DNA of 31,826 bases from a virus. The position numbers and the translations under genes are program-made. The notes below the pieces were generated by a model. It was not told the DNA's origin. It did no database searches and saw only the letters and a list, made by a program, of their open reading frames with translations. Positions 1 through 7,527 of this stretch are shown one piece after another (within the stretch, counting starts at the first letter, position 1; each line of letters starts with the position of its first letter). The DNA is taken from positions 1 to 31,826 of IMG/VR virus record IMGVR_UViG_3300046522_000530; one strand, 5' to 3'.

Positions 1-140
1 TCCGCCTCCGGCCACACGTACTCGCCCGTCTCCTGGTTGAAGACCGGTGCGCCCGCGGCGGGCCGGGAGAAGCGGACGGTGTCGAGGAGGATGAATCCCT
101 CGAGGAACGCGGCAACCGAGGACAGGTCAAGTCCCGCCAT
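1..140 (-). CDS. phage head-tail protein, DUF6093-like (partial, C-terminus outside window)
   Basis: Only the first 46 codons are inside the window. The gene starts at an ATG at 140 and runs off the left edge. The visible protein begins MAGLDLSSVAAFLEG, followed by LLDTVRFSRP and then a NQETGEYVWPE segment. This matches my memory of the N-terminus of DUF6093-type actinophage proteins, which have a helix, then LDTVRI.RP, then a statement about tag or gradient values, and sit between head and tail genes. The stop of the upstream gene (142-144) is one base away, so the two are translationally linked. The family call is from pattern memory and only moderately sure. Membership of the virion operon is firm from context. 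Confidence 0.6.
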   Translation of the reverse strand, partial: MAGLDLSSVAAFLEGFILLDTVRFSRPAAGAPVFNQETGEYVWPEA

Positions 141-141
141 G

Positions 142-528
142 TCAGCTCGCCTTCCCTTGGGCCCAGTCGGTGAGGGTGGCGAGCATCGCGCGCGCGGTGG
201 CGCCCTGCCCGCCGCCGTAGTCGGCCCGGTTCATTGCGGCCTGGTCCAGGAGGACGGGGTCGACCTCGGCAAGGAACGCGGCCACCAACTCACCCGGGCT
301 CTTAGAGACGCCGACCGCGACGCGGGCCAGGCCCTCCCACACGACGCCGTCGGTCTGTCGGGTGTGCAGCACGAGGGTGGGCAGCTGGTCGGCGATGGAG
401 TGGTGCAGGGTGTAGCCGGTGACCTGGCCGGCGGGCATCGGTGTGCCGTCCAGGGTGATGGTGGCGCTGCCTGGCTGCGCGTCGATGCGGACGCCGTGGG
501 CCTGCGGTTCGGAGGGAGTGTCGGTCAC
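142..528 (-). CDS. phage structural-operon protein, unknown
   Basis: A 128-residue protein starting at GTG 528, whose start overlaps the stop of the upstream gene by 4 bp. Residues 20-60 look beta-rich (SATITLDG, GYTLHHS, LPTLVLHT) and the C-terminal half is helical (PGELVAAFLAEVDPVLLDQAA). I do not recognise a family. The position between a MuF-like head protein and a DUF6093-like protein suggests a head-tail connector or minor virion component. There are no membrane segments, cysteines or obvious catalytic motifs. Confidence 0.75.
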   Translation of the reverse strand: MTDTPSEPQAHGVRIDAQPGSATITLDGTPMPAGQVTGYTLHHSIADQLPTLVLHTRQTDGVVWEGLARVAVGVSKSPGELVAAFLAEVDPVLLDQAAMNRADYGGGQGATARAMLATLTDWAQGKAS

Positions 529-881
529 GCTTCACCTTCCTCCTGGGAGGTTCCTTCGCCGGCAGTTTCGGGGTCGGCCGGGAAGGGGACTTGGAGAGGC
601 ACCGTGCGCTGAAATGCGACGGCTTCTCGGGTGATGAGGTTGACCTCACGGTGGCCGTCGGGGTGCTCGTAGTACTGATGGAAGACGATGACGTCGATCA
701 GCCAGGGAACCCCGCCCTTGACCGTGCCGTTCGGTACGGCGAGGACGAACACGGGCCGGGTGGAAACGACCTGCTGGGGGTCAATGCCGTTGGCCTCAAG
801 CCAAGCCACGATGAGCTGACGACGCTCTTCGGTGGGGACGCCGTATCCGGCGTGGACTGCCTGCGTGTCGGGCGGGATCAC
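525..881 (-). CDS. phage structural-operon protein, unknown
   Basis: A 118-residue protein with a GTG start at 881, overlapping the MuF-like gene stop by 4 bp. It overlaps the next gene downstream by another 4 bp, a tight translational-coupling chain typical of phage late operons. Residues 17-33 (TEERRQLIVAWLEANGI) form a likely helix. They are followed by a beta-rich core (VFVLAVP, WLIDVIVFHQYYE, REVNLITREAVAFQRTVPLQVP) and an acidic tail rich in Glu. No family is recognised with certainty. A minor head-tail role is inferred from position. Confidence 0.75.
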   Translation of the reverse strand: MIPPDTQAVHAGYGVPTEERRQLIVAWLEANGIDPQQVVSTRPVFVLAVPNGTVKGGVPWLIDVIVFHQYYEHPDGHREVNLITREAVAFQRTVPLQVPFPADPETAGEGTSQEEGEA

Positions 882-1714
882 AGGTGGGCTCCCGATCGGA
901 TTTCAGTGCGGCCAATGAGGTCGAGACGAGGCAGAAACTCCCTCTGGCAGTGGGCGTGTGCCACGGCGTGGGCCAGAGCGTCCTGGACAGTGCGCAGGGT
1001 GCGGTTGGCGCGGTCCGGGTCGGAGTGATTCAGCCAGCCGCAGTCGGCGCCATCACGGACCTCCAGCCACTCGGTGCCGAGTTCGTCCAGGGCGGTGCGG
1101 GCGGCCGCCGTGTTGGCGGTGGTGACGGCCTGCCAGGTGACGGCAGCGCGCGCCCACGCCTCCACCGGGTGCCGGGCGTTGTTGGCGTAGATGACCGTGT
1201 TCAGGGGGTGGTCGCGGCGCAGCTGGTCGGTGTTGACGCGGCCGGTGGTGTCGCGGGAGGCATCCTGGGCGGCGCGCAGGAAGGCGCGGGCCCGGCGCAG
1301 CGCCTCCTGGATGCGGCCGGTGAGGTCGGAGTAGTACTGCGCGGATGCGGTGGTGATGGCGGCGCGGTGCCGGTCGGTCCACGTGAACAGGCTGTTGGGC
1401 CGGTCGGCGTTGTCGAGGAGGGTGAAGGCGCCCTCGCGGTAGATGAGGGGCAGGTCGGTGGAGGCCCATCGTTCTGCGAACGCTCCGGCGGCCCGACTGA
1501 ATGCGGCGAGGCTGGTGTTGAACACTGCGATTGCGGCGCGCACGCGGCGGCTGACGCCGTTGCGGGTGGGCGGGATGGTGGCCAGCGCGTTCAGAAGGCG
1601 GGTCTGCGCGATGGTGAGGATGTTCCAGGCGTCGCGGAGCCGTCCGACGGCTCCGGTGATGTAGGCCAGGAGGCGGGATCGGAGGCTGCGGCCGCGCCGT
1701 ATCTGGGTGGTCAT
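878..1714 (-). CDS. MuF-like minor head protein
   Basis: 278 residues from ATG 1714, which overlaps the upstream gene stop in an ATGA. The N-terminal two thirds are helical and Arg/Ala-rich. The C-terminus carries the hallmark block of SPP1 gp7/MuF-type minor head proteins: EVRDGADCGWLNHSDPD, a spacer, then AHAVAHAHCQREFLPRLD. This is the Asp-Cys-Gly-Trp plus His/Cys pattern that normally ends the domain. Proteins of this family are bound to the portal, inside or at the head, and act early in capsid assembly or DNA delivery. An open frame extends further upstream to 2041, but it would overlap the whole connector gene and lacks phage-like composition, so the start at 1714 is preferred. Confidence 0.8.
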   Translation of the reverse strand: MTTQIRRGRSLRSRLLAYITGAVGRLRDAWNILTIAQTRLLNALATIPPTRNGVSRRVRAAIAVFNTSLAAFSRAAGAFAERWASTDLPLIYREGAFTLLDNADRPNSLFTWTDRHRAAITTASAQYYSDLTGRIQEALRRARAFLRAAQDASRDTTGRVNTDQLRRDHPLNTVIYANNARHPVEAWARAAVTWQAVTTANTAAARTALDELGTEWLEVRDGADCGWLNHSDPDRANRTLRTVQDALAHAVAHAHCQREFLPRLDLIGRTEIRSGAHL

Positions 1715-2061
1715 CGCCGGGGCCGTTCGCGCAGGAACAGCACGCCGAGCGTGGTCCCGACAGTGGTGTCGGTGCTGTCGTCGGCCGGGGCGGTGGGGTC
1801 GTCGGGTGCGGTGGGGATTCCGGCCTCGAGGCCTGCGATCTGACGTTCGAGGGCCTTGATGTTCTCGGCGAAGCCGACCCCGACAACGCTGGACACGTTG
1901 ACGGTGGCGGGCTGCTGCAGGAACGCGGCGAGCCGGCCGCGGAGGACCTCGAGGGCGACCGCGCGGGCGGTGCCGAGGCGGGCGTAGCGGGCGGCGAGGT
2001 CGGCGGTGGGGGTGGTCTCGCCGAGCTGGGCCAGGAGCCACGCGGTTACGGCGGCGTCCAT
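1711..2061 (-). CDS. head-tail connector-like phage protein
   Basis: 116 residues from ATG 2061, preceded at ideal distance by CCAGGAGGTAG, a near-perfect Shine-Dalgarno. That signal decides the start against a longer open frame. The protein is helical (TADLAARYARLGTARAVALEVLRGRLAAFL, split by short turns) with a weak central Gly/Val stretch and an acidic Asp/Ala/Thr-rich linker near residue 95. Size, helical content and position after capsid genes resemble gp6-type head-completion or connector subunits. The family is not certain. Its gene is separated from the upstream gene by a strong hairpin (2103-2149). Confidence 0.65.
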   Translation of the reverse strand: MDAAVTAWLLAQLGETTPTADLAARYARLGTARAVALEVLRGRLAAFLQQPATVNVSSVVGVGFAENIKALERQIAGLEAGIPTAPDDPTAPADDSTDTTVGTTLGVLFLRERPRR

Positions 2062-2102
2062 GTCGGCTACCTCCTGGAAGCTGGGGTGGGAAGGGGTACG
2101 CG

Positions 2103-2149
2103 TGCGGGCCCGCCGGGTGGCGCCCCCACCACGTGGTGGCGGGCCCGCA
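2103..2149 (-). terminator. strong hairpin between capsid-side and connector genes
   Basis: A perfect 12-bp inverted repeat (TGCGGGCCCGCC at 2103-2114 and its complement at 2138-2149) with a 23-nt loop that itself contains ACCAC/GTGGT. It lies between the stop of the 103-residue gene (2156) and the Shine-Dalgarno of the connector gene (2061). No T-run follows in the direction of transcription, so it could be a partial terminator, an RNA-processing structure or both. Reduced expression of downstream genes relative to capsid is the natural inference. Confidence 0.6.
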
Positions 2150-2155
2150 TGCGCT

Positions 2156-2467
2156 TTACTCGCCGCTGTCGCCCTCTGCAGCGGCGGCCCGGCCCCGAGC
2201 CGGCGCGGTGGCCGCCTTCTTCGCGGCCGTCTTCTTGGCCGCCGGGGCGGCCTGCTTGGTGTCCTTCTCGCCGTCACCGTCGCCGGAATCGGCCTTGCCG
2301 TCGTCGCCGGTGTTCTCGGCGGTGCTGGGCAGCTTCCCGTCCTCCCATGCGTCCGGGTTGGTGACCAGGGCCGCAAGGCGCGGCTCGGGCTCCTCTCCGG
2401 GCAGCAGGAGGACGGTGCGGTGACGCTCGGGGTCGCGGACGTGCACGGCCTTGATCAGCTTTGCCAT
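2156..2467 (-). CDS. small phage head-operon protein with Lys/Ala-rich tail
   Basis: 103 residues from ATG 2467, six bases after the capsid gene stop. The N-terminal half (KLIKAVHVRDPERHRTVLLL, then PEPRLAALVTNPDAWEDG) has the look of a short protein commonly found right after the capsid gene in actinophages, where the segment ending ITNPDVW or VTNPDAW recurs. The C-terminal half is low complexity, Asp/Gly then Lys/Ala-rich (AAKKTAAKKAATAPARG), with histone-tail-like character that could bind DNA. Its molecular role is not known to me. Confidence 0.75.
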   Translation of the reverse strand: MAKLIKAVHVRDPERHRTVLLLPGEEPEPRLAALVTNPDAWEDGKLPSTAENTGDDGKADSGDGDGEKDTKQAAPAAKKTAAKKAATAPARGRAAAAEGDSGE

Positions 2468-2473
2468 GGCAGG

Positions 2474-3523
2474 TCAGCCCCCGAGGACGGTTGCCGAGAT
2501 GTGGATGTCCGGCACGTAGAGCACCGGCATGCCGATCGCGGCGCCGCGGGTGTAGATCTGCACCGGGTTGTCGTCGACGTGGGTGACGACGACGATGCCC
2601 GGGGCTTCCTGCCGGGTGAGGGCCGGGTTCGTCCCGGAGGTGAACTGGGCCGCCTCGCGGGTGACGCCGAACTGGGTCTGCGCCCACTCGGAGGCCGGGA
2701 CGTCGGGGATCATGATCCACTTGTTGTCCGGGATGACCCGCTGGTAGGTGTCGTCGTTCCACACCTGCACGTCGTAGATGACGATGGGCGGGAGCCCGAA
2801 GCGGGCGCGGACGGCGTCGACTTCCGGCGGAGACAGGGTCGTGCCCGGGTTGTTGGCGGCGTTCTGCCCGTAGAAAGCGACCTGGTACTCGGCGTTGGAG
2901 GCGAGCAGGGCCCGGGCGCGCCGGGAGGTGAGGACCTCGCGCGGGGCGGGGGCGCCGGAGTCGATGAGGTAGTCGATCCAGGCGCGCTCATCGGACAGGG
3001 GGGTGGCGGTCGGCTGGTCCCACAGAACGGCCGCGGTCGGCATGTTCGCGGCGGGGACGTTCCAGTCGACGTCCAGGCCGAGGCCGGGCAGGTCGACGGT
3101 GCCGGTGGCCAGGAGCTGGCCGGCGGCGAGTTCCTGCGCGGTCTGGATGGACTCCACGTGCCGCTCGACGTCGCCGTAGAGCAGGTCGATGTAGGCCTGG
3201 GTGTTGGCTCCGCGGCCGACGTCCAGGAGGATCTGGTCCATCTCGGAGACGGCGAGGGTCTGGCCGAGGGCGGGCAGCATGCCCTCGTTGACGACTCGCT
3301 CGGCCTGCCGCTTGGCCATCGCGGTCGGCGCGTCGTAGGCCCGGAACTTCGCGGCGTTGACGCGGCGCTTCGCGCTGGTGGTGCGGAACTTGACGCCCTG
3401 GATCTGCGTCTCCGGGAGGACCTCGCGGGTCAGCCGGTAGTTCGCGGGTGTGTCGATCTGGCGGGCGAAGACGGTCAGGTCGGCCGCGTTGGTGTCGGCC
3501 AGGAGGAGCTCGAGAGCTTCCAT
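2474..3523 (-). CDS. major capsid protein, E-like family
   Basis: 349 residues from ATG 3523 with AAGGAG at good distance. The organisation fits the phage major capsid protein E family. An N-terminal segment mentions ARQIDTPANYRLTREVLPE, a long helical middle runs from KRRVNAAKFRAYDAPTAMAK through QTQAYIDLL-like stretches, a beta-rich core follows, and the C-terminus holds IPDNKWIMIP and APGIVVVTHVDDNP. Length matches the family (roughly 330-360). The HK97-like fold would build the icosahedral shell. It lies directly downstream of a decoration-like protein and scaffold, the usual order. Confidence 0.88.
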   Translation of the reverse strand: MEALELLLADTNAADLTVFARQIDTPANYRLTREVLPETQIQGVKFRTTSAKRRVNAAKFRAYDAPTAMAKRQAERVVNEGMLPALGQTLAVSEMDQILLDVGRGANTQAYIDLLYGDVERHVESIQTAQELAAGQLLATGTVDLPGLGLDVDWNVPAANMPTAAVLWDQPTATPLSDERAWIDYLIDSGAPAPREVLTSRRARALLASNAEYQVAFYGQNAANNPGTTLSPPEVDAVRARFGLPPIVIYDVQVWNDDTYQRVIPDNKWIMIPDVPASEWAQTQFGVTREAAQFTSGTNPALTRQEAPGIVVVTHVDDNPVQIYTRGAAIGMPVLYVPDIHISATVLGG

Positions 3524-3541
3524 TGGTATCGGCTCCTTCTG

Positions 3542-4291
3542 TTACCGGTAGTGGATGTTGACGCCGGGCGCGGTCGCGGCGACGTCGGTGGGGTCGAACG
3601 GGATCGGGCACTTGTCGGCGAAGACCTCGCCGTACCAGAGCAGGGCGCCCGATGCCTTCGTGGAGCCGGGGTTGAAGCTGATCTCGGAGACCAGGAACCC
3701 GGCGAGGACTTCGGTGCCGTCCGACGCGGAGGCGCCGCCGCCCGCGGTCGTGGTGGCGATCGCCACGGCGGGGGTGCTGCCTCCGGTGAGGGAGGCGGTG
3801 GCGGTCATCGCGGGCTGGTCGTCGCCCAGGTACTGGCCGCCGAACGTGACGACGATCGCCGTCCCTGGGTGGGGGCCGCCGGACACCGCGACGTCACCGA
3901 CGTTGATGTTCGACAGGGCCTCGAGGGCCGTCTTCACCTGCGCGGCGGTCGCGTTGTAGGGGATGGCCGCGGTGGTCTGCCCGGACCAGGTCAGCGTGTA
4001 CGTGCCGCCGGTCGGCGCGCCGGTGATGGTGACGGTCTGGACCTCGGACCGCGGGCCGGAGTACGGGGCGTACAGGCCGGACGCGGTGACCTTGCCCAGC
4101 GGGATGCCGGACTTCATCACGTTCCGGTTCTGGAACAGGGGGTTCGCCGACACCGCGTAGTGGGTGCCCTGGGTGAACTTGGTCAGATCGAGCGCGATGG
4201 TGTTGGTGTCCTGGACTCCTACCAGGGACGCGAGCCACGGCCGGTCGGCGGTGACACTGTCCGTGTAGGAGTAGGGCTGGAAGTCGTTCAC
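3542..4291 (-). CDS. head decoration-like protein with inserted beta-sandwich domain
   Basis: 249 residues from GTG 4291, preceded by GAGGAGAAGG. An open frame continues upstream to 4375, but the Shine-Dalgarno favours 4291. Residues 1-80 and 187-249 (for example SEISFNPGSTKASGALLWYG) resemble a head decoration protein D-like subunit. Residues about 85-185 look like an inserted repeat domain of a type I know from phage virion proteins: VTITGAPTGGTYTLTW, then IPYNATAAQVKTALEAL, then GDVAVSGGP and IVVTFGGQYLGDD. The insertion is probably displayed on the capsid surface. The decoration assignment rests on position between scaffold and capsid. Confidence 0.75.
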   Translation of the reverse strand: MNDFQPYSYTDSVTADRPWLASLVGVQDTNTIALDLTKFTQGTHYAVSANPLFQNRNVMKSGIPLGKVTASGLYAPYSGPRSEVQTVTITGAPTGGTYTLTWSGQTTAAIPYNATAAQVKTALEALSNINVGDVAVSGGPHPGTAIVVTFGGQYLGDDQPAMTATASLTGGSTPAVAIATTTAGGGASASDGTEVLAGFLVSEISFNPGSTKASGALLWYGEVFADKCPIPFDPTDVAATAPGVNIHYR

Positions 4292-4329
4292 GGCCTTCTC
4301 CTCAGGAAAAGCGGTGTGCGGTGACAGCT

Positions 4330-4345
4330 GCACCCGCTCGGGTGC
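4330..4345 (-). terminator. small hairpin upstream of decoration gene
   Basis: GCACCC (4330-4335), a 4-nt loop and GGGTGC (4340-4345) form a perfect 6-bp stem in the 111-base gap between the scaffold stop and the decoration start. It is too short to be a strong terminator. It may tune the scaffold-to-shell ratio. Confidence 0.35.
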
Positions 4346-4402
4346 GCGTCCACGAGGAGGAGGGCGTGGTCCCAAAGTCCCTGGCCGGGTGGCCTGGGTG
4401 GT

Positions 4403-5140
4403 CTATGCGGTGGCGCGCTGGTGTCCGCGCAGCTTGGCCATTTCGCGGCCGCGGTCGCCGGGCTTGCCGGTTGCGCTCTGGCGGGAGGGCGGTCCTCCGG
4501 CGGGTGCGCCGCCGGGAGCCGGGGGAAGCTGAGGAGCGGTCGGGTCGGTGGCGGGGGTGACGCCGAAGAGTTCGGGGCGGCGTTCCTTCAGCTTGGCCGC
4601 CGCGTCGGCGATGGTGGCGTCGTCCGCGTCGTCGGCGACACGCAGCAGGGCCGCAGCGTCTTCGAGGTCGACTCCGGTGGCGCCGAGGCCGACGAGGACG
4701 GCCCGCTGGTTGGCGGCCCGCTCCCGCGCGATGGCGGCCCGTTCCCGGGCGTCCGCGGCGGCTTCCCGGTCGGCGAGCGCCTTCTCCCTCTTCTGCTGCT
4801 CGGAGAGGGAGTCTTCCTCCGCCTTGCGGGCGGCGGCGATGAACGCCTCGGCGTCCTCGATGCTGTTGAAGCCGTGCTTCTCGGCGAACTCCTTGGCCGC
4901 GGACCGCTTGCCCTGGGCCTTCTCCTTCGCGGCGAGCGCTTCGACTTCGGCCTGGGTGAAGGTGCGCTGGGCGGGCGGGCCCGGCTTGGGAGGATCGGCG
5001 GGCGCCGGGTCACCGGCCGGAGGCGTGGGCGGGTCGCCGCCGTCGTTGTAGAAGACGGCGAGACCTGTGAGGCCGGTGTAGGGGCGGGCCCATGCCGTGG
5101 GGTCGGCCGGGTGTTGGCGGTGCTGCGCGGGGCGACGCAT
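4403..5140 (-). CDS. phage scaffolding protein
   Basis: 245 residues if it starts at ATG 5140, which has GGGAGGA ten bases upstream. A longer frame to 5209 overlaps the portal stop but has a poorer signal and would cover the conserved 14-bp element at 5167-5180. The N-terminus is Pro-rich. Residues about 60-170 are a highly charged coiled coil (FTQAEVEALAAKEKAQGK, then EEDSLSEQQKREKALADRE, then AADARERAAIARERAANQR), followed by a short helical segment and a Pro/Gly/Arg-rich tail. This is the composition of capsid scaffolds, which direct shell assembly and are then removed. The order portal, scaffold, decoration, capsid supports it. Confidence 0.85.
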   Translation of the reverse strand: MRRPAQHRQHPADPTAWARPYTGLTGLAVFYNDGGDPPTPPAGDPAPADPPKPGPPAQRTFTQAEVEALAAKEKAQGKRSAAKEFAEKHGFNSIEDAEAFIAAARKAEEDSLSEQQKREKALADREAAADARERAAIARERAANQRAVLVGLGATGVDLEDAAALLRVADDADDATIADAAAKLKERRPELFGVTPATDPTAPQLPPAPGGAPAGGPPSRQSATGKPGDRGREMAKLRGHQRATA

Positions 5141-5166
5141 CAGTGCTAGTCCTCCCATGGACTGTC

Positions 5167-5180
5167 CAGGCCCCGCGCCT
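5167..5180 (-). repeat. 14-bp conserved leader element, copy 1
   Basis: CAGGCCCCGCGCCT on the plus strand, i.e. AGGCGCGGGGCCTG in the sense of transcription. It sits in the gap between portal stop and scaffold start. The sense-strand sequence can fold as CAGGC, GCGGG loop, GCCTG. Two identical copies lie upstream of portal (7113-7126) and terminase small (9625-9638). Confidence 0.8.
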
Positions 5181-5205
5181 GAGATCAAGGAGAGCACAGG
5201 ATTCG

Positions 5206-7095
5206 TCACGCGTTGCCCCCGGTCCCCTGCTGCCCCTGTGGGTCGGTGTTCTGGGCCGGGTCGCCGGCGGCTGCTGGAAGGCCGGGGAGGGTCGGTTCGG
5301 GCGGTGTGGGGTCGGGGTTGAGGCTGATGCCGAGGAAGTTTCCGACGGCTCCGGTGTCTCCGGTGGCGTCGGCCAGGGCGCGGGCCTTCTCGAACTGGCG
5401 GGCCTGGATACGGTCGATCTCTTCCGCGGTGTCGTCGATGGGGAACCCGGCCTCCATCAGCATCTTCACGCCGGTCTCCAGGGAGATGACGCCTCCGGTG
5501 ACGCCGGTGGCGACCTGCTCGAGGACGGACGCCTTGTCGGTGGGCGTGTATGGGCCGAACACCAGCTTCGCGGGCAGGACGTGCACGCCTGCCCAGTCGG
5601 GATGTTGTCCGGCGAGGTGGAGGCGCTGCACCATCTTCAGGAGCAGGGCGTACTTGTGGTCGCGGGCCAGGCGCATGCTGCCGATGAGGGAGTCGAGCGG
5701 CCCGAGGCTGATCTGCATGGCGAACCCGGAGGGCACCTTGGACGGGTCGAGGGTGCCGAGGGCGACGGCGGGCAGCCGGGCGACGTTCGCGGCCCGGTCG
5801 GCGAGGTCGTGGCGGTGCTCGCGGAGTTCGCGCAGGGCGGGGCTGGTGTCGACGGTGTAGAGGCGGCCGTCCTGCCCGAGCTTGAGGACGGCGCCGGGGC
5901 CGATCTGGTATTCGCTGCGTTCGGTGCCCGCACCGGCGATTCCGATCATCGGCAGGCCGGTGGTGGCGGACGCGCGCGCGGAGTCGGTGTCGGAGCCCTG
6001 GAGCTCGTCGAACACCTGAAGGACTTTCGCGAGGGATGACTGGCCCCAGTGCTCCTCTGCCGGGGGCACGGTGTTGGGGACGTGGAGGACCGGAATGAAG
6101 TCGATCATCAGGTCCAGGCGGTCCAGGACCTCGCCGTCGCCGCGGATCGCGAACGTCGCCAGAGAGAGGGGCAGGGTGTCGACGTCAATGTCGCCCTTCA
6201 GGTCCCCGATCTCCCACGTCGCATCCGTCAGGTAGCAGGTGAGGGCGGACGGGCCGTCGTTCCACGCGTACTGGCGGGTGATGGCGCCGCTGGCCGGGTC
6301 GATGACGTCGCCGCGGCCGATCGCGGGCACAATCTCACCGTCCGGGCCCTCCGCGGTGACCGGGGCGCGTACAGCGCGACGGCCGGACTCGTCGACGCCG
6401 GTCGCGGTGGCCGGGCCGATGGGCGCAAGTTCGTAGGTGATGCGCCGGATCCTCGGCTTCAGGCCGCGCTTGGGGTCCTCGGGGAGCTCCCACGCGAAGT
6501 GGACGCGGTCGGGGTATTCGCCGGCGTCGTCGTCCTCGCCGATGACGGGAAAGTAGAAGCCGGGGTCGGTGACGCGGAGAGTGACGCGCTGCTTGCCGGG
6601 GTCCCAGGCGAGCCGGTACACGCCGTCTCCGAGACAGACCGCTTTACGTTCGGCCTGCTGCATCCGCATCGGCAGCAGTTCATCCTCGGCCCAGGCGCGC
6701 AGCAGGTCCTGGACGTGTTCGGCGGCCGTGGCCTGCGGGTCGGGCTGGCCGCTGCCGTCATGTTCGGCGCCAGCCACGGTGATGTGCTGCTCGCGGCCCA
6801 GGACGTGCGACATCAGGGTGTCGATGAACATGCTGGGGTCGCCGAACTCGCGGCGCTCCCGGGCGTCGGGTCCGTCGATGACGGCGGCGATCTCGGCAGC
6901 CTGGTTGTTGTCGTAGGCGGCGAGCATCTTGTACGCGGCCAGGCGGCGCTGGTCGGTGTCCGGTACCCACATGGCCTGGGATTCGGGGAAGACCCGCCGG
7001 CTGGGCATGCCCAGGTTGTCGCTGAAAACGGGCTTGTAGTTCAGCCACGACCAGCCGTCGATGATGAGCGCCCTGGCGGTCGCGATGAGGCCCAC
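5206..7095 (-). CDS. phage portal protein
   Basis: 629 residues from GTG 7095 with GGAGGGAAC upstream. The composition and motifs are those of siphophage portals. The opening is short and helical, a QQAERKAVCLGDGVYRLAWDP segment is typical of the portal wing, beta strands follow (YFPVIG, HFAWELP), and IPVLHVPNT and GQSSLAKVLQVFDELQ precede the long pore-lining helix region. The tail is Pro/Gly/Gln-rich. The portal forms the dodecameric DNA gateway at one capsid vertex and docks the terminase. Length is at the long end of the usual range. It follows terminase large and the nuclease, as expected. Confidence 0.88.
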   Translation of the reverse strand: MGLIATARALIIDGWSWLNYKPVFSDNLGMPSRRVFPESQAMWVPDTDQRRLAAYKMLAAYDNNQAAEIAAVIDGPDARERREFGDPSMFIDTLMSHVLGREQHITVAGAEHDGSGQPDPQATAAEHVQDLLRAWAEDELLPMRMQQAERKAVCLGDGVYRLAWDPGKQRVTLRVTDPGFYFPVIGEDDDAGEYPDRVHFAWELPEDPKRGLKPRIRRITYELAPIGPATATGVDESGRRAVRAPVTAEGPDGEIVPAIGRGDVIDPASGAITRQYAWNDGPSALTCYLTDATWEIGDLKGDIDVDTLPLSLATFAIRGDGEVLDRLDLMIDFIPVLHVPNTVPPAEEHWGQSSLAKVLQVFDELQGSDTDSARASATTGLPMIGIAGAGTERSEYQIGPGAVLKLGQDGRLYTVDTSPALRELREHRHDLADRAANVARLPAVALGTLDPSKVPSGFAMQISLGPLDSLIGSMRLARDHKYALLLKMVQRLHLAGQHPDWAGVHVLPAKLVFGPYTPTDKASVLEQVATGVTGGVISLETGVKMLMEAGFPIDDTAEEIDRIQARQFEKARALADATGDTGAVGNFLGISLNPDPTPPEPTLPGLPAAAGDPAQNTDPQGQQGTGGNA

Positions 7096-7112
7096 AGAGT
7101 TCCCTCCGTCTT

Positions 7113-7126
7113 CAGGCCCCGCGCCT
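7113..7126 (-). repeat. 14-bp conserved leader element, copy 2
   Basis: An exact copy of the 14-bp element of 5167-5180, here in the 36-base gap between the nuclease stop and the portal start, about 18 bases before the portal GTG. Like copy 1 it is preceded in the sense direction by a TGATC sequence and a GTxCTC box. Confidence 0.8.
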
Positions 7127-7131
7127 AGTGA

Positions 7132-7512
7132 TCAGAGTACGGGCTGGGCGGGGTCGGCTTCCCCCGGCTGTGCGGGCAGGAGACGCTTGCCGCCGTCGTA
7201 GGGGATGGCGAACCCGTCGGTGAGGAGGTCGACGTTCAGGGTCCGCTCGCCCGCTGTGATCGTGCCGAGGAGCCTTCCGAACTTCTCCTTCTTGTCCTTG
7301 ATGGTGCGCAGGACGAAGTCGGGGCCGTTCTGGGCGAGCCACTGGGCGGTGTAGGCGGTCGCGTTGTCCCCGGAGAGGGTGCCGTGCTCGGGGCAGTTCA
7401 CGCCGGCGAGGCGGATGCGCTCGCTGATGCGGATGTCGAATCCGAGGTCCACGTCCAGATCGACGGTGTCGCCGTCGACCACGCGGATCAGGCGTGCGGA
7501 GTACTCGTACAT
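7132..7512 (-). CDS. thermonuclease-like (SNase family) nuclease
   Basis: 126 residues from ATG 7512 with TGGAG seven bases upstream. It aligns well with the staphylococcal nuclease fold. DGDT at 13-16 (Asp15 corresponding to nuclease Asp21), IRLAGVNCPE at 33-42 (Arg34 and Glu42 matching Arg35 and Glu43) and FGR at 78-80 (Arg80 matching Arg87) preserve all the catalytic positions I know. The enzyme would hydrolyse DNA or RNA phosphodiester bonds with Ca2+. No signal peptide is seen, so it acts in the producing cell. Its place between terminase large and portal suggests a role in packaging or DNA processing rather than nutrition. Confidence 0.85.
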   Translation of the reverse strand: MYEYSARLIRVVDGDTVDLDVDLGFDIRISERIRLAGVNCPEHGTLSGDNATAYTAQWLAQNGPDFVLRTIKDKKEKFGRLLGTITAGERTLNVDLLTDGFAIPYDGGKRLLPAQPGEADPAQPVL

Positions 7513-7527
7513 GGTGTTCTCCAGGGG

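Noticed and set aside
2006-4324. A 772-codon open reading frame on the plus strand
   Set aside because: It lies exactly antisense to capsid, decoration and connector genes that have clear family features and ribosome-binding sites. In high-GC DNA such long mirror frames are expected, and its composition (Gly/Val/Asp-rich) is that of a shadow.
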